Of a stretch of DNA of 64,000 nucleotides, positions 53,923 to 64,000 are shown piece by piece. Made by a program: the position numbers and the translations under genes. The stretch comes from Leguminivora glycinivorella (lineage: Eukaryota; Arthropoda; Insecta; Lepidoptera; Tortricidae): positions 3,906,001 to 3,970,000 of the forward strand of contig NC_062991.1 of the NCBI RefSeq assembly GCF_023078275.1, written 5' to 3'. Positions within the stretch are counted from its first letter, which is position 1. Every line of letters starts with the position of its first letter. Below the pieces are notes generated by a model, which saw nothing but the letters and a program-made list of their open reading frames with translations, did no database searches and was not told where the DNA came from.

Positions 53923-54441
53923 CACTGAGAGAAAATGGGTGAATCAACTTTTTCTTGCCTGTTATTGCCATGGTTACAGTGCCCTGAGTCACGCTGGTTT
54001 TATGCAAAATTATGCTGCTTAAACTATGCAAACATGCATTTTTCTGGTGTTAACAAGCGCTTTCGTTAATTTGCCAGCAATAAACACGGTCTACATGTAT
54101 GCTTGCATAATTTCAGTAGCATAATTTTGCATTAAACTAGCGTGACTCAGGGGACCGTAACCATGGCAATAACAGGCAAGAAAAAGTTGATTCACCCAAA
54201 TACAACCAGTTTTCATGTTCGTTCAACAAGTTTTTTGGTTAAAATAGCGCCTACGTGCTCTTTGGTTCAAACAACAAGCTACTTGTTATTTGAATCGGCA
54301 ATATATTTGAATCAACAAGTCGATTTCATAAAAACAACCTGACACATAAATTGTTTTAAACATACGTTTGGCTGATTCAAACGGATAAACCGCAACAAGT
54401 CGAACTTGTTAATAAATTCACAATGCAAATTTCTCTCAGTG
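53923..54441 (+). mobile_element. TA-type MITE (CACTGAGAG family) split by a foldback element
   Basis: It is flanked by TA (53921-53922 and 54442-54443). The first 14 bases and the sequence after 54202 match 39043-39291. Between them sits the element at 53937-54197. Confidence 0.75.
53937..54197. mobile_element. Foldback MITE with 41-bp perfect inverted ends
   Basis: gggtgaatcaactttttctt...ccatggttac and its exact inverse form 41-bp ends. Pairing continues imperfectly to about 100 bp. AAAT occurs on both sides (53933-53936 and 54198-54201), a 4-bp target duplication. Confidence 0.75.
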
Positions 54442-54449
54442 TACGCTAT

Positions 54450-55430
54450 ATTATAACAATGTTGACCATTACGATGTTGTCATAGTTAACCCATTAAAAT
54501 TAATGCATGCCTGAATAAAAACTAGACGAAACGACGTCAGAAAACGTCAACACAAAGCACATAAGCCTTCATAGCCTTCATTGTTGTAAAAAGCGTATCA
54601 ATCTACAAAAAGGTTTATTTTTTCATAAAAGCGGCGGTCTTATGGTGTTTCGTAATAAGAAGTGTATAAGGGACAAGTGCAGTGAGAAAATGTAAACACT
54701 GGAACAATAGGTGCGTGAGAATAGTACGTTGAGTTTTGCGTTAAGACGCTGACAGCACCCAATGGCCTTGACGCTAGCGTACACTGTCTAATCGTATGGG
54801 AGTAAGTGAGAGCACGATGTCACTAAAAAGAGGGCGGATAGGTACGAAAAGTGCGGAAAAATATTAAAATAAAATAGAAAGATGCATTATTTGTGCAAAA
54901 TGTTTCGTTAGTGTTTTAGATATGTATATATGTGTTATTATAATATTAACTAAAGACAACTAAGTGAATAATTGAACGACACACAACCGTTTAATGACGA
55001 ACTCGAGACCAATCTTTGCAATTTTTTTCTATCGAGCCGATTTCATTAAATCGTGTATCGAGTACGGCTATGTTCTATGAAATATAATGAATATTAACAT
55101 AATTATAATTTACTTGCCTTACTAAGACTAATAGTTTGTCTTAAAAACTGCGCAAGTAACATCAATTTTACGCAATTGGGTGTTGTCAGCCCCTTAATTC
55201 ATACATTGACGGAATCTTCCAGACATGGCTAGCATTTATGATTAGCGCGACAATGATCATACGTTTTTTTCTAAGTATTACTTTTTTTTACAAAGCTAGG
55301 GGAAAATTTTAATTCCAATTACCGATTGTACATAATATTAACTTAAATAAAGTAAAATTAAACTAAGTAAATCTAAAATTAAACTTAAAATAGAAATGAA
55401 ACTAAATCAATCTAAAAATAAATCTAAAAG
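54450..55430. other. Unassigned AT-rich sequence
   Basis: No gene, RNA gene or clear repeat is recognised. Short open frames only. Confidence 0.3.
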
Positions 55431-56404
55431 GCACGTATTTAACCGGGCGACTAAATAACCATAAAAATGGGTATCAAATATAATAGTTTGGCGACTAAAA
55501 TGGGGCCTCAAATTATTTCAATATGAGGTAGCATTTTAATGTCATTACGGCTACGGTTTATTCAGACGCGAGTACCAACTATTTATTTGGCAACTGAATT
55601 ATTATACTTATTGGAAACAATTTAAGAGAGACAGTTTAATAGGAAAACGGCTATCTATTAATATAAAATATACAGTTCTTTTAAAATATTTATATAGCAA
55701 ATTAACATAAAAAGTACATTTAAAATTTATACATCGGCACTCATCACCTGAGCTGTCATTTTAATAAAAAAAGGATTCTTATAAAATATAATGGTCGACA
55801 AAATATTGTACTTATGGGTAAGAAATTAGGTGTTTGGGAGTGCTGGCAACTTCGTCTCTATACAATGAATTTAACTTTTCATGACGTTTACTCTATCGAA
55901 TCTAAGGCCGGTCTTAGGTAGTCTTAACGTCACTCTGAAAGATTCATTTTTTGGCAGGAAAACCTTACTCAGAATATGCCTTGGCATAAATCGTTCCGCA
56001 GATTTTATAATATCCAATCGTATGCTGGCATAATGTTAATGAGCAAAATAATCTTTTAAATTAAGAGTACTTCCGTAGATTTTTGTTTGCATAATATTTA
56101 GGCAGTAAAAAGTTGTCCATCTTCTTCCTATTTCTGTTTTGATAGCGAGTCTTGTGTGTTGGGGATGCAAGATACCTAACACTCCTCCTCGCTTCGCTCG
56201 TCGTCGTACCTAACGGGACTGTATTTCATTTCCTTTTTGCTATCGTTGTTTTGTTCATACAAAGTACCTAAGAATTATGCCATAGCAAATTTGGTAGGAC
56301 TTATATTCTACTAAAAAAATAACCTAACACTAACCCACTTTTGTGCTAGCAGAAAATAATTCTGCTCCTATACCTCTAATATTATACTATACGATTAACA
56401 CGGT

Positions 56405-56560
56405 ACTTTTTTTTAAATGCCATGTCGGTGGTAAACAAGCATACGATCGGCCTGATGGAAAGTGGTCACCGTAACCTATGGACGCCTGCTACTCAAGGGG
56501 TATCATATGCGCGTTACCGACCCATTAGAAGCTTATACACTCCTTTTTGCTGTGTATTTA
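56405..56560 (-). mobile_element. Poly(A)-tailed retroposon fragment
   Basis: A T run, then atgccatgtcggtggtaaac and ggtcaccgtaacctatggac, matching 35562-35715. 5'-truncated. Confidence 0.6.
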
Positions 56561-56640
56561 TTATAAAATGATTTGGTACGCGTTCCCTTATAGAGATATT
56601 TAAATACTACTCGTGGTTTACGGGTCGCAAATACGATGTT

Positions 56641-56825
56641 TGAATAGAATAAGTAGAATAGAATAGAATAAATATTTATTCGTGAACACAGGCAAGACAA
56701 AATACACATAATAACAACAAGACGGAAAGGAATGAAGTGCCACGAAATGGCCTCATCTCAGCGTGTTGCTGGTGACTTCCAGCGTTGATTTTCCGATGGG
56801 ACCATCGTTTCCATAAAGAAACGAT
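56641..56825 (-). mobile_element. Truncated non-LTR retrotransposon 3' end
   Basis: (GAATA)n-type tail (gaatagaatagaataaatat), then tatttattcgtgaacacagg, gtgccacgaaatggcctcat and ccagcgttgattttccgatg. Same 3' block as 1009, 14230 and 36170. Confidence 0.65.
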
Positions 56826-57199
56826 TTTATATGTTTTTTAAAAAAAAACCTACTAACCCAGTAATTTTTTTAGTTGCCTCCGCAATTTAAATACTACTTT
56901 AAACGATGAGCTAAGTATAATTATTTAGGTGCTAACATCTATATGACTACAAATATTAAAAATCTTACGCTTTACAATACTAGGTGCCAATTATTATTTT
57001 AGTCGCCAAAGTATTGTTTAATGTTCCTCGGCAATATTTTTGTCGCTTGAAATTTGCTGCCGTTTTTTCAATAATAATGATGCTTAATATTTGAGGCTCA
57101 TATATTTTTTTTGTCGCCACAATATTAAAACACAGCCAAATTATATTATTGTATGCCCGACTTAACTTCCCGTTTAATATTTTAGTTGCCCGGTTAATT

Positions 57200-58100
57200 A
57201 TATGCCAATCTAAAAACGGCCACTATGGCATAGTACTGAAGACGCTGACAGCATTTCCTCGCTGTCAAGCTAATACGCTGAGCGAGGAATGTTTTAAGTA
57301 TTAATTACTTTTTAATATTTTTAGTTTACTTAGGTATTTATTTTTAGATTAAGGTTTACTTTATGATTAGTATTATTGTTTTTATTTTAAAAGTGTTGTT
57401 GTCAAATAAAATTTAGGTCCCTCTTTTACAGTATTAATGACATGTGGACGAGGAGTCCATCTCGCGGCGATTCGATCAATTTATTAAAAAAAAATTTTCG
57501 ATTCAAAATAATCATTTAAGAGGTCAATTCTACCAGTCAGCTTCGGGCATAAAGTTTTTGTATGAAATTACTTTGCACTCTTGTGGATAAAATGCTACCG
57601 TTTTCGAAGAATCAAGGGAGTCTTTACCAGTAGGTGTAAAAATATTAAAATGCAAATTATCATTGGTTGGCCATGTTTTCTTGTCCGTCAGTATCAATAG
57701 AACGTTTATATATTTACGCCCACTATCGACGTCACGAAATGACAACAATTACCTAATACTTTATGAAAAAAAAGAAGTAGGCAAAAACATCATTTACTCG
57801 CTTAAGAATTAAGTTTTTATAGATTATGGTAGAAGGAAGAAAAACTCTCAGTAGACCCATTCGATATATTGGTAAAAAAAATCTCACTGCATCCATCAAC
57901 CTAAAATTGGATCTAACGAATAAAAAAATACTCACTAGATCCACATTGGATCTACTGGTTGGATCTATAGCCAGTTAGAAAACTTAGTTACCAAACGGTC
58001 CCTAAACCAAACTCTGGCCCCATGCGTAACCTACAAAATCAGACGGCTATCAAACGGTACTAAACCGATTCAGCCGTATCTTTACGCGTCATACATGAAA
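57200..58100. other. Unassigned sequence with one weak open frame
   Basis: A minus-strand 72-codon frame at 57530-57748 reads KYINVLLILTDKKTWPTNDN and ends NFMPEADW; taataaattg lies about 40 bases past the stop. A stop codon precedes it in frame and no good splice acceptor is visible. It could be a broken exon or transposon remnant; I cannot identify it. Confidence 0.2.
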
Positions 58101-58779
58101 AAAGAGCTCAATCATTTTGTATTAAAAACCGGCCAAGAGCGTGTCGGGCCACGCTCAGTGTAGGATTCCGTAGTTTTCCGTATTTTTCTCAAAAACTACT
58201 GAACCTATCAAGTTCAAAACAATTTTCCTAGAAAGTATTTATAAAGTTCTACTTTCGTGATTTTTTCCATATTTTTTAAACATATGGTTCAAAAGTTAGA
58301 GGGGGGGGACGCACTTTTTTTTCCTTTAGGAGCGATTATTTCCGAAAATATTAATATTATCAAAAAACGATCTTAGCAAACCCTTATTCATTTTTAAATA
58401 CCTATCCAACAATATATCACACGTTGGGGTTGGAATAAAAAAAAATATCAGCCCCCACTTTTCATGTAGGGGGGGTACCCTAATAAATCATTTTTTTCCA
58501 TTTTTTATTTTTGCACTTTGTTGGCGTGATTAATATACATATTGGTACCAAATTTCAGCTTTCTAGTGCTAACGGTTACTGAGATTATCCACGGACGGAC
58601 GGCCGGACGGACGGACGGACGGACGGACGGACGGACGGACGGACGGACGGACGGACGGACGGACGGACGGACGGACGGACGGACGGACGGACGGACGGAC
58701 AGACAGACATGGCGAAACTATAAGGGTTCCTAGTTGACTACGGAACCCTAAAAAGAGCTCAATCATTTTGTATTAAAAA
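58100..58779 (+). mobile_element. High-copy (GGAC)n repeat with 29-bp target duplication
   Basis: The element (about 58129-58750) is flanked by direct repeats 58100-58128 and 58751-58779, identical over 29 bases (aaaagagctcaatcattttg and nine more). Body as in 17702-18268, with (GGAC)n at 58591-58700. A long duplication suggests target-primed or similar insertion of an RNA-derived copy, not a cut-and-paste transposon. Confidence 0.65.
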
Positions 58780-58880
58780 GACTTTATAGTGCAATTAAAA
58801 CACGCCAAAGTGATGATTTTGAAAAATATTTCGTTTTTCAAAGTGACTTCTGTCAAATAACAAACACTTCTGAGTAAAAA

Positions 58881-59385
58881 TCTTATACTTTTAAACGAGC
58901 AATTCTTGTATATTTATTTATTTATTTATTTATATATATATTTATTTACACTGACGATCTCGGAAACCGCTCTAACGATTTCGCAGAAATTTGTTATGTG
59001 GGGGTTTATAGGGGTGAAAAATCGGTCTAACTTATACTTAGGTCCCGGAAAACGCGAATTTTCGAGTTTTCATGCGTTTTTCTTCGCGCGCCATCTCGTG
59101 TGCAGTAGTTGTACTGTTAAGACAGAATTCTTTCGGTCGATGTAAGTACTATTTATTGCAAACACTAGATGGCGACACAGGTCAAGGTTAAAACGAATAG
59201 AAAATACACTATTTGAGTTTTTGTGGCGAAATGCGCGCCATCTCGTGTGCAGTAGTTGTGTTGTTAAGGCTGAGAATTCTTTCGCTCGATGTAGGTACTA
59301 TTTATTTTTGAACTAGATGGCGACACATGTCAAGGATACGAAACAGAACCGAGCGAAGCTCGGTTGCCCAGATATTGAGATTTTA
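58881..59385 (+). repeat. Dispersed repeat from taaacgagcaa to gcccagatatt
   Basis: It begins tcttatacttttaaacgagc, has a tatttattta run and aaaccgctctaacgatttcg, and ends gagcgaagctcggttgccca. The left half also lies inside 3378-3986. Within it, 59096-59232 and 59233-59335 are a tandem duplication (period 137, gcgcgccatctcgtgtgcag). Confidence 0.65.
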
Positions 59386-60280
59386 AGTTACATTTTTTTT
59401 AAGGCTTGGGCCATTGGGAAAAAATGTCAGAAAAAATTGATTATCATAATTCATAATATACACGGTGTTTCCGGTATCACTCAAAACCTCAGACACCCCA
59501 ACTGATTTTTATTTTTTTAAACTCATCTAGAGTATTCATCTTTTAATCTGATCGTTACTTTTTTTTTAATTGAATTTTTAATTTTCTGTACAGCTCTACT
59601 TGAATTTTAGCTCTACACTCAATAAAATAATTGCTAACTACCATCATAAACCATAAGACTATTTATTTGTGTACGTTACTGCAACGACATAAGGTTTACC
59701 AATAGACAGCTAAGATGTCACTGTAAAACACTTTAAAGCTTTGTCACAGTAAACTTCAAATTGGACAGGTAATCGCAGTAAGCAAATAAACTCAATATTC
59801 AAAATGACAAGGTTGTAATTAGGTAAGAGTTCAATTTGTTATTACTTATGATAAACATTAAGATTAAACTGACAAACAACGTCAAACTAGTAGCGGAAAA
59901 AATAATCGTCCAAGTAACCGGCCAGTATTAATACCCTTAAATACTGAAAAAAGGTAAACAACCTCTAGCAATGCGATATACACAATGTTGTATTACGAGT
60001 ACAATAGAATGGGCACGTAAAAAATAACTAATAATACTAATTTAAATAAAAATATTACCCCCATCAAGATATAGCTCAATCGATTCTACTCTCGATTCTG
60101 AACAAACTGTTTTCAGGTTTTTAGTGTTAAGTGAAACACGGTGTATATATAAGAGCAATGACCTACTTAGAGTACTTAGAGAGTAAGATATCTACATTTA
60201 TTTGATAAGATATCACTGAAAATCTCTGTTTAACTTGATTGCATTATTGCAAATGATAATAGTTTCTTCTACAAACAATA
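59386..60280. other. Unassigned AT-rich sequence
   Basis: No gene or clear repeat is recognised. Confidence 0.3.
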
Positions 60281-60288
60281 ACTGGCAT

Positions 60289-60497
60289 TAATTATGTGCA
60301 AGTTGCGGAAACTTTCCAAAAATATCTTAAATTTCTTGAAAAATTCACGAAACATTCACGAAAAATAAAGGGAATTTAAATTTATGAAATGGAAAGTTTC
60401 CATCCATACAATTGTCCATACAAAGTTTGAAAAGTTTCCGAAGTTTTCCTATGTGAAAATTTCAGAATTTTGGAAACTTTCCGTCGGCACATCAGTA
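60289..60497. mobile_element. 209-bp hAT-type MITE, copy 2
   Basis: The same length as 53149-53357 and nearly the same sequence; flanked by the exact 8-bp duplication ACTGGCAT (60281-60288 and 60498-60505). The left end reads taattatgtgc. Confidence 0.8.
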
Positions 60498-60554
60498 ACT
60501 GGCATTTAAGTTTTCTCTTTAATACTTATAAATACAATCATTTATTCAGCATAT

Positions 60555-60715
60555 TGTGGTGTAGGCGAGAGGCTGGCAACCTTTCACTGCAATGCCACAG
60601 TTTCGTTTTCTTCTAACCCCTTATTTGCCAAGAGTGGCCCTGAAGCTTTAGTGGTTTCATGTGCTCTGCCTACCCCTTTACGGGATACAGGCGTGATTGT
60701 ATGTATGTATGTATT
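60555..60715 (+). mobile_element. Retroposon 3' end with (TATG)n tail
   Basis: gtggtgtaggcgagaggctg to ggatacaggcgtgattgtat and a tgtatgtatgtat tail, matching 47463-47628. Confidence 0.65.
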
Positions 60716-60808
60716 ATTCAGCAAATAGGCCACAATGGCACTTTTACACGTCAATGTTACCTGATGTTACGCAGAAATATTAATAATAACAAGGATGATT
60801 TATATAGG

Positions 60809-61325
60809 ACTAGCGACCCGCCCCGGCTTCGCACGGGTACTATACCTACATGTAAACCTTCCTCTACAATCACTCTATCTATTAAAATAAATTTATAGTT
60901 TAAAAAAACTAGAAAAACACGCTTTTATAAACGCACGTAAAAGCCAAAAATAAATTATGGATCGTTCAAGTTGTCTCTATTTCTGAGATGAAGAGTAAAC
61001 TATGTGCTTTTAATTATATTATTTGATTGTAAAAGCGTGGGGCGCTGCAGTCGTGCTGTAAGTCCAGTTAGCGCGCCAATCTGTGTAAACTGCTTCTCGT
61101 AACCACAACATAGCTTAACTTGATTTCTCAGCAAGTTATACAAAAAGTTTTTCCTGTTACAGCGCCCCACGCTTTTACAATCAAATATTATAATTAAAAG
61201 CACATAGTTTACTCTTCATCTCAGAAATAGAGACAACTTGAACGATCCATAATTTATTTTTGGCTTTTACGTGCGTTTATAAAAGCGTGTTTTTCTAGTT
61301 TTTTTAAACTATAAATTTATTTTAT
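60809..61325 (-). mobile_element. Probable Helitron 3' end with a large inverted repeat
   Basis: The plus strand reads actagcgacccgccccggct and tcgcacgggtac, which on the minus strand is a GC-rich hairpin followed by CTAG before T, as in a second Helitron family. Next to it, arms 60883-61047 and 61160-61325 are inverse with about one mismatch. The 5' end of the element was not located. Confidence 0.5.
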
Positions 61326-61486
61326 ACTTTTTAGCCGTTAATAATGAAATATCTTTAAAATTTAAACACAATTTTATTTCAAGTAGGCGAATTTCGCAAG
61401 CCATTTGTGGCTAACACGTATTGCTACTTAATAACAATTAATACCAACTGATGTATAGGTACTAAGTTTATCGCAATAAAGTCGTT

Positions 61487-62010
61487 CATTACAAATACAA
61501 ATACAAATACAAATAATTTATTAATAAAAACATAATTGTACAGTGATTGTTCTTAAAGGCTAAGAATTGTTATACATATAAGAGATGTTTTATACAAATG
61601 CCTGAGCTAGGATAGTTCCTGTGTTTCAGGCAGAGGAAGGACTAAATTAGTGATTTATTTTTAATTATTCACTAAAATAAAACTTATAAGAAAATAAACA
61701 CAAGACTTATTTTCGTAGATTCCGAACTATTACATTAGGTACATATATATTCATTGTATATTCAATAGGTAATTATTTTACAACCATAAGTAACTTTTCT
61801 GTATCATCGTACGTCATATTTTGCAGGCCTCGTCGTAGAGCACTTTTACAACAAACATAGCTAAGTGGATATAAGTCTAATTTTGCATTTAACCTGTTGT
61901 ACAGAAATGGCCCCAGAAAGACGAAAAATCTAGATGAGAAAACGTGTTTTCTATGTACGGTTTGAATACAAACGATATCTTTCCGCCTTTTGTTATTATA
62001 ATCATTGATT
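61487..62010 (-). mobile_element. 5'-truncated non-LTR retrotransposon end
   Basis: The minus strand carries, at about 62000-61795, a frame reading VFLGPFLYNRLNAKLDLYPL and then CKSALRRGLQNM, the usual end of CR1/L2-type ORF2. It then has a 3' UTR and a (TTTGTA)n tail (plus strand tacaaatacaaatacaaata). No RT catalytic motif remains. Confidence 0.6.
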
Positions 62011-62043
62011 CATTGAATTCTTACTTTTATTTCAATTTATATT

Positions 62044-62364
62044 TTATTCAGCCCACATTCTCTCCATCTCCGCCAGTGTGTCTGTATTGCATAGTGTTTT
62101 ACCTGTCAGCTTAGAACAATCTAGGTCTTCTATCTGAAGAGCACTAAGTGATTTTACTCTACTCAGGGCCACATGCGCCTGTCCATCAACCGCAAAAGTA
62201 CGGGACCCTAAGTACACCACTGCGTAGTGCCTTGCATCTTGTGCACGGTAGATGCCCAACTTGAAATCACTAGGAGCCAGTGCCGGCCTGTGCAATTGAT
62301 TAGGGTTGTGTGGGTTGGTTGAGCGAATTTGAGTTTCGGCAGGTTTGGGAAGAAATTCTAGCAT
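62044..62364 (-). pseudogene. Helitron helicase (PIF1-like) C-terminal fragment
   Basis: The 106-codon frame includes AVVYLGSRTFAVDGQAHVAL followed by SRVKSLSALQIEDLDCSKL. The GQ(A/S)xVALSRV motif is helicase motif VI of PIF1-like proteins as found at the C-terminus of Helitron RepHel. The preceding IHKxQG motif is degraded to YRAQDARH, and the Rep nuclease and Walker motifs are absent. The first part (LEFLPKPAETQIRS) is not recognised. It is a broken remnant of a rolling-circle transposon and would not unwind DNA. Confidence 0.6.
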
Positions 62365-62504
62365 GTAGGGAAAAAACCGCGAGCGTAGCGAGCGCGAAAT
62401 TTTTTTTATAGTGGTGCGCTAATTTGACGATGAATACAATAGAGAACTTAAGGATTTCATCTTACAGAGTGCGAAAGAGACAAAGGGTTGAATTTTCTCA
62501 GTCA

Positions 62505-64000
62505 CACATCTATCTTTTATGCGGGGTAAATAAAGGGGTTTATTTGCTCTTAAGGGTCAAAAGAAAACCCTAACCCAAATTTAAATACTACTACGTTGAT
62601 CTTTCTTTTATGCGCGGGGCTTTGCCCCCGAGCCCCCTTTATTTGCTCTTCAGGGTCACAAGAAAACCATAACCCAACTTATTTTAAATATTACGATGAT
62701 CTTTCTTTTATGCGGGGGGCTTTGCCCCCCGAGCCCCTCTTACTTTTGCTCTGGGTCACAAGAAAACCCTAACCCAACATATTTTAAATACTACGTTGAT
62801 CTTTCTTTCATGCGGGGGCTTCGCCCCCGAGCCCCCTTACTTTTGCTGTGGGTCACAAGAAAACCCTAACCCAACTTATTATAAATATTACGTTGATCTC
62901 TCTTTTATGCGGGGGGCTTCGCCCCCCGAGCCCCCCTTACTTTTGCTCTGGGTCACAAGAAAACCCTAACCCAACTTATTTTAAATACTACGTTGATCTT
63001 TCTTTCATGCGGGGGCTTCGCCCCCCGAGCCCCCCTTTGCTTGCTCTTAAAGGTCACAAGAAAACCCTAACCCAACTTATTTTAAATACTACGTTGATCT
63101 TTCTTTTATGCGGGGGGCTTCACCCCTCGAGCCCCCCTTTGTTTGCTCTTAAAGGTTACAAAAAAACGCTAACCCAACTTATTTTAAATACTACGTTAAT
63201 CTTTCTTTTATGCGGGGGGCTTCGCCCCCCGAGCCCCCCTTCTCGTTACTCTTAAGGGTAAGAAAACCCTAACCCAACTTATTTTAAATACAACGTTTAT
63301 CTTTCTGTTATGCGGGGGGCTTCGCCCCCCGAGCCCCCCTTTGTTTGCTCTTAAAGGTCACAAGAAAACGCTAACCCAACTTATCTTAAATACTACGTTG
63401 ATCTTTCTTTCATGCGGGGGCTTTGCCCCGAGCCCCCTTTGTTTGCTCTTAAAGGTCACAAGAAAACGCTAACCCAACTTATTTTAAATACTACGTTGAT
63501 CTTTATTTTATGCGGGAGGCTTCGCCCCCGAGCCCCCTTTTCGTTACTCTTAAGGGTCACAAGAAAACCCTAACCCAACTTATTTTAAATACTACGTTGA
63601 TCTTTCTTTTATGCGGGGGGCTTCGCCCCCGAGCCCCCCTTTTCTTTACTCTTAAGGGTCACAAGAAAACCCTAAACCGCGAGCCACCCCTTTGTTTGCT
63701 CTTAAAGGTCACAAGAAAACGCTAACCCAACTTATTTTAAATACAACGTTGATTTTTCTTTTATGCGGGGGCTTCGCCCCCCGAGCCCCCTTTGTTTGCT
63801 CTTAAAGGTCACAAGAAAACGCTAACCCAACTTATTTTAAATACAACGTTGATCTTTCTTTTATGCGGGGGGCTTCGCCCCCCGAGCCCCCCTTTGTTTG
63901 CTCTTAAAGGTCACAAGAAAACGCTAACCCAACTTATTCTAAATACTACGTTGATCTTTCTTTCATGCGGGGGGCTTTGCCCCCCGAGCCCCCCTTTTCT
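62505..64000 (+). repeat. About 102-bp tandem array with GC-rich palindromic core
   Basis: About 15 units are present, with acgttgatctttc at 62593, 62791, 62990, 63091, 63393, 63493, 63594 and onward. Each has a core such as gcggggggcttcgccccccg followed by agccccccttt, then ggtcacaagaaaaccctaac and ccaacttattttaaatac. Spacing is 98-102 bp. One unit near 63674 is shortened. The array continues past the window end. Because 102 is divisible by three it gives repetitive open frames (62848-63255, 63510-63725) that I take as artefacts. Confidence 0.85.

Larger units (their letters stand above)
55435..57195. repeat. Region of degenerate GGCGACTAAAATAAT-like motifs with inverted ends
   Basis: Left end tatttaaccgggcgactaaa and right end ttagttgcccggttaattat mirror each other. 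Between them the motif ggcgactaaa(at) recurs on the plus strand in the left third (55448, 55490) and inverted in the right third (attttagtcgcc at about 56997; ttttttgtcgcc near 57110). The middle holds retroposon ends (56405 and 56641). Confidence 0.45.

Noticed and set aside
58542..58766. Arg/Thr/Asp and Pro/Ser repeat frames over (GGAC)n
   Set aside because: Microsatellite artefact inside a non-coding repeat.
62848..63725. Repetitive proteins predicted from the 102-bp array
   Set aside because: The unit length is divisible by three and frames break at indels and at changes in G-run length, with no codon-level conservation.
62505..64000. CRISPR-like array
   Set aside because: Units are head-to-tail satellites with no unique spacers, in a eukaryotic context.

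Overview
The window looks like nuclear DNA of a moth or butterfly (Lepidoptera) that consists almost entirely of transposable elements. Four signs point there: small Helitrons with TC and CTAG ends inserted between A and T, sharing the conserved 3' end found in lepidopteran genomes; RTE-type retroposon ends with (ATG)n tails; tRNA-derived SINEs; and an AT-rich background full of foldback MITEs. I recognise no host protein-coding gene, rRNA gene or convincing tRNA gene. The coding sequence that can be read belongs to mobile elements. I could not run any database search, so family names rest on protein motifs, termini and target-site duplications (TSDs) read by eye.

Layout. 1-8600: retroposon ends, four Helitron-type insertions, foldback elements and MITEs. 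8627-13331: a DIRS-like tyrosine-recombinase retrotransposon on the minus strand with perfect 97-bp inverted terminal repeats but broken gag, RT-RNase H and recombinase frames. 13.4-19.9 kb: a piggyBac-like TTAA element (16262-17395), a high-copy (GGAC)n repeat and a 5'-truncated non-LTR fragment with RNase H. 20.3-24.4 kb: hAT-like elements, including a 2.9-kb stack in which a small TA-type MITE was split by a hAT element (itself carrying two RTE tails) and by a second TA element. 25814-31692: a full-length Jockey-type non-LTR retrotransposon with a 12-bp TSD, long ORF1 and ORF2, and one frameshift near the ORF2 C-terminus. 31.9-43.4 kb: MITEs with CTG/CAG target duplications, SINEs, a CR1/L2-like retrotransposon end and a local segmental duplication. 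43.4-62 kb: dispersed repeats, Helitrons, palindromes and nested MITEs, with unassigned AT-rich DNA between. 62044-64000: a Helitron helicase C-terminal fragment followed by a roughly 102-bp GC-palindromic tandem array that runs off the window end.

The coding parts do not form a host pathway. The autonomous machinery represented is target-primed reverse transcription (Jockey ORF1/ORF2; fragments of RTE, CR1/L2-like and RNase H-bearing elements), tyrosine-recombinase retrotransposition (DIRS), and rolling-circle transposition (Helitron). The short elements are presumably parasites of these or of DNA transposases not present here. Nested insertions let a relative order of events be read directly; the most recent visible activity is the Jockey insertion and the CTG-target MITE family, two copies of which look identical.
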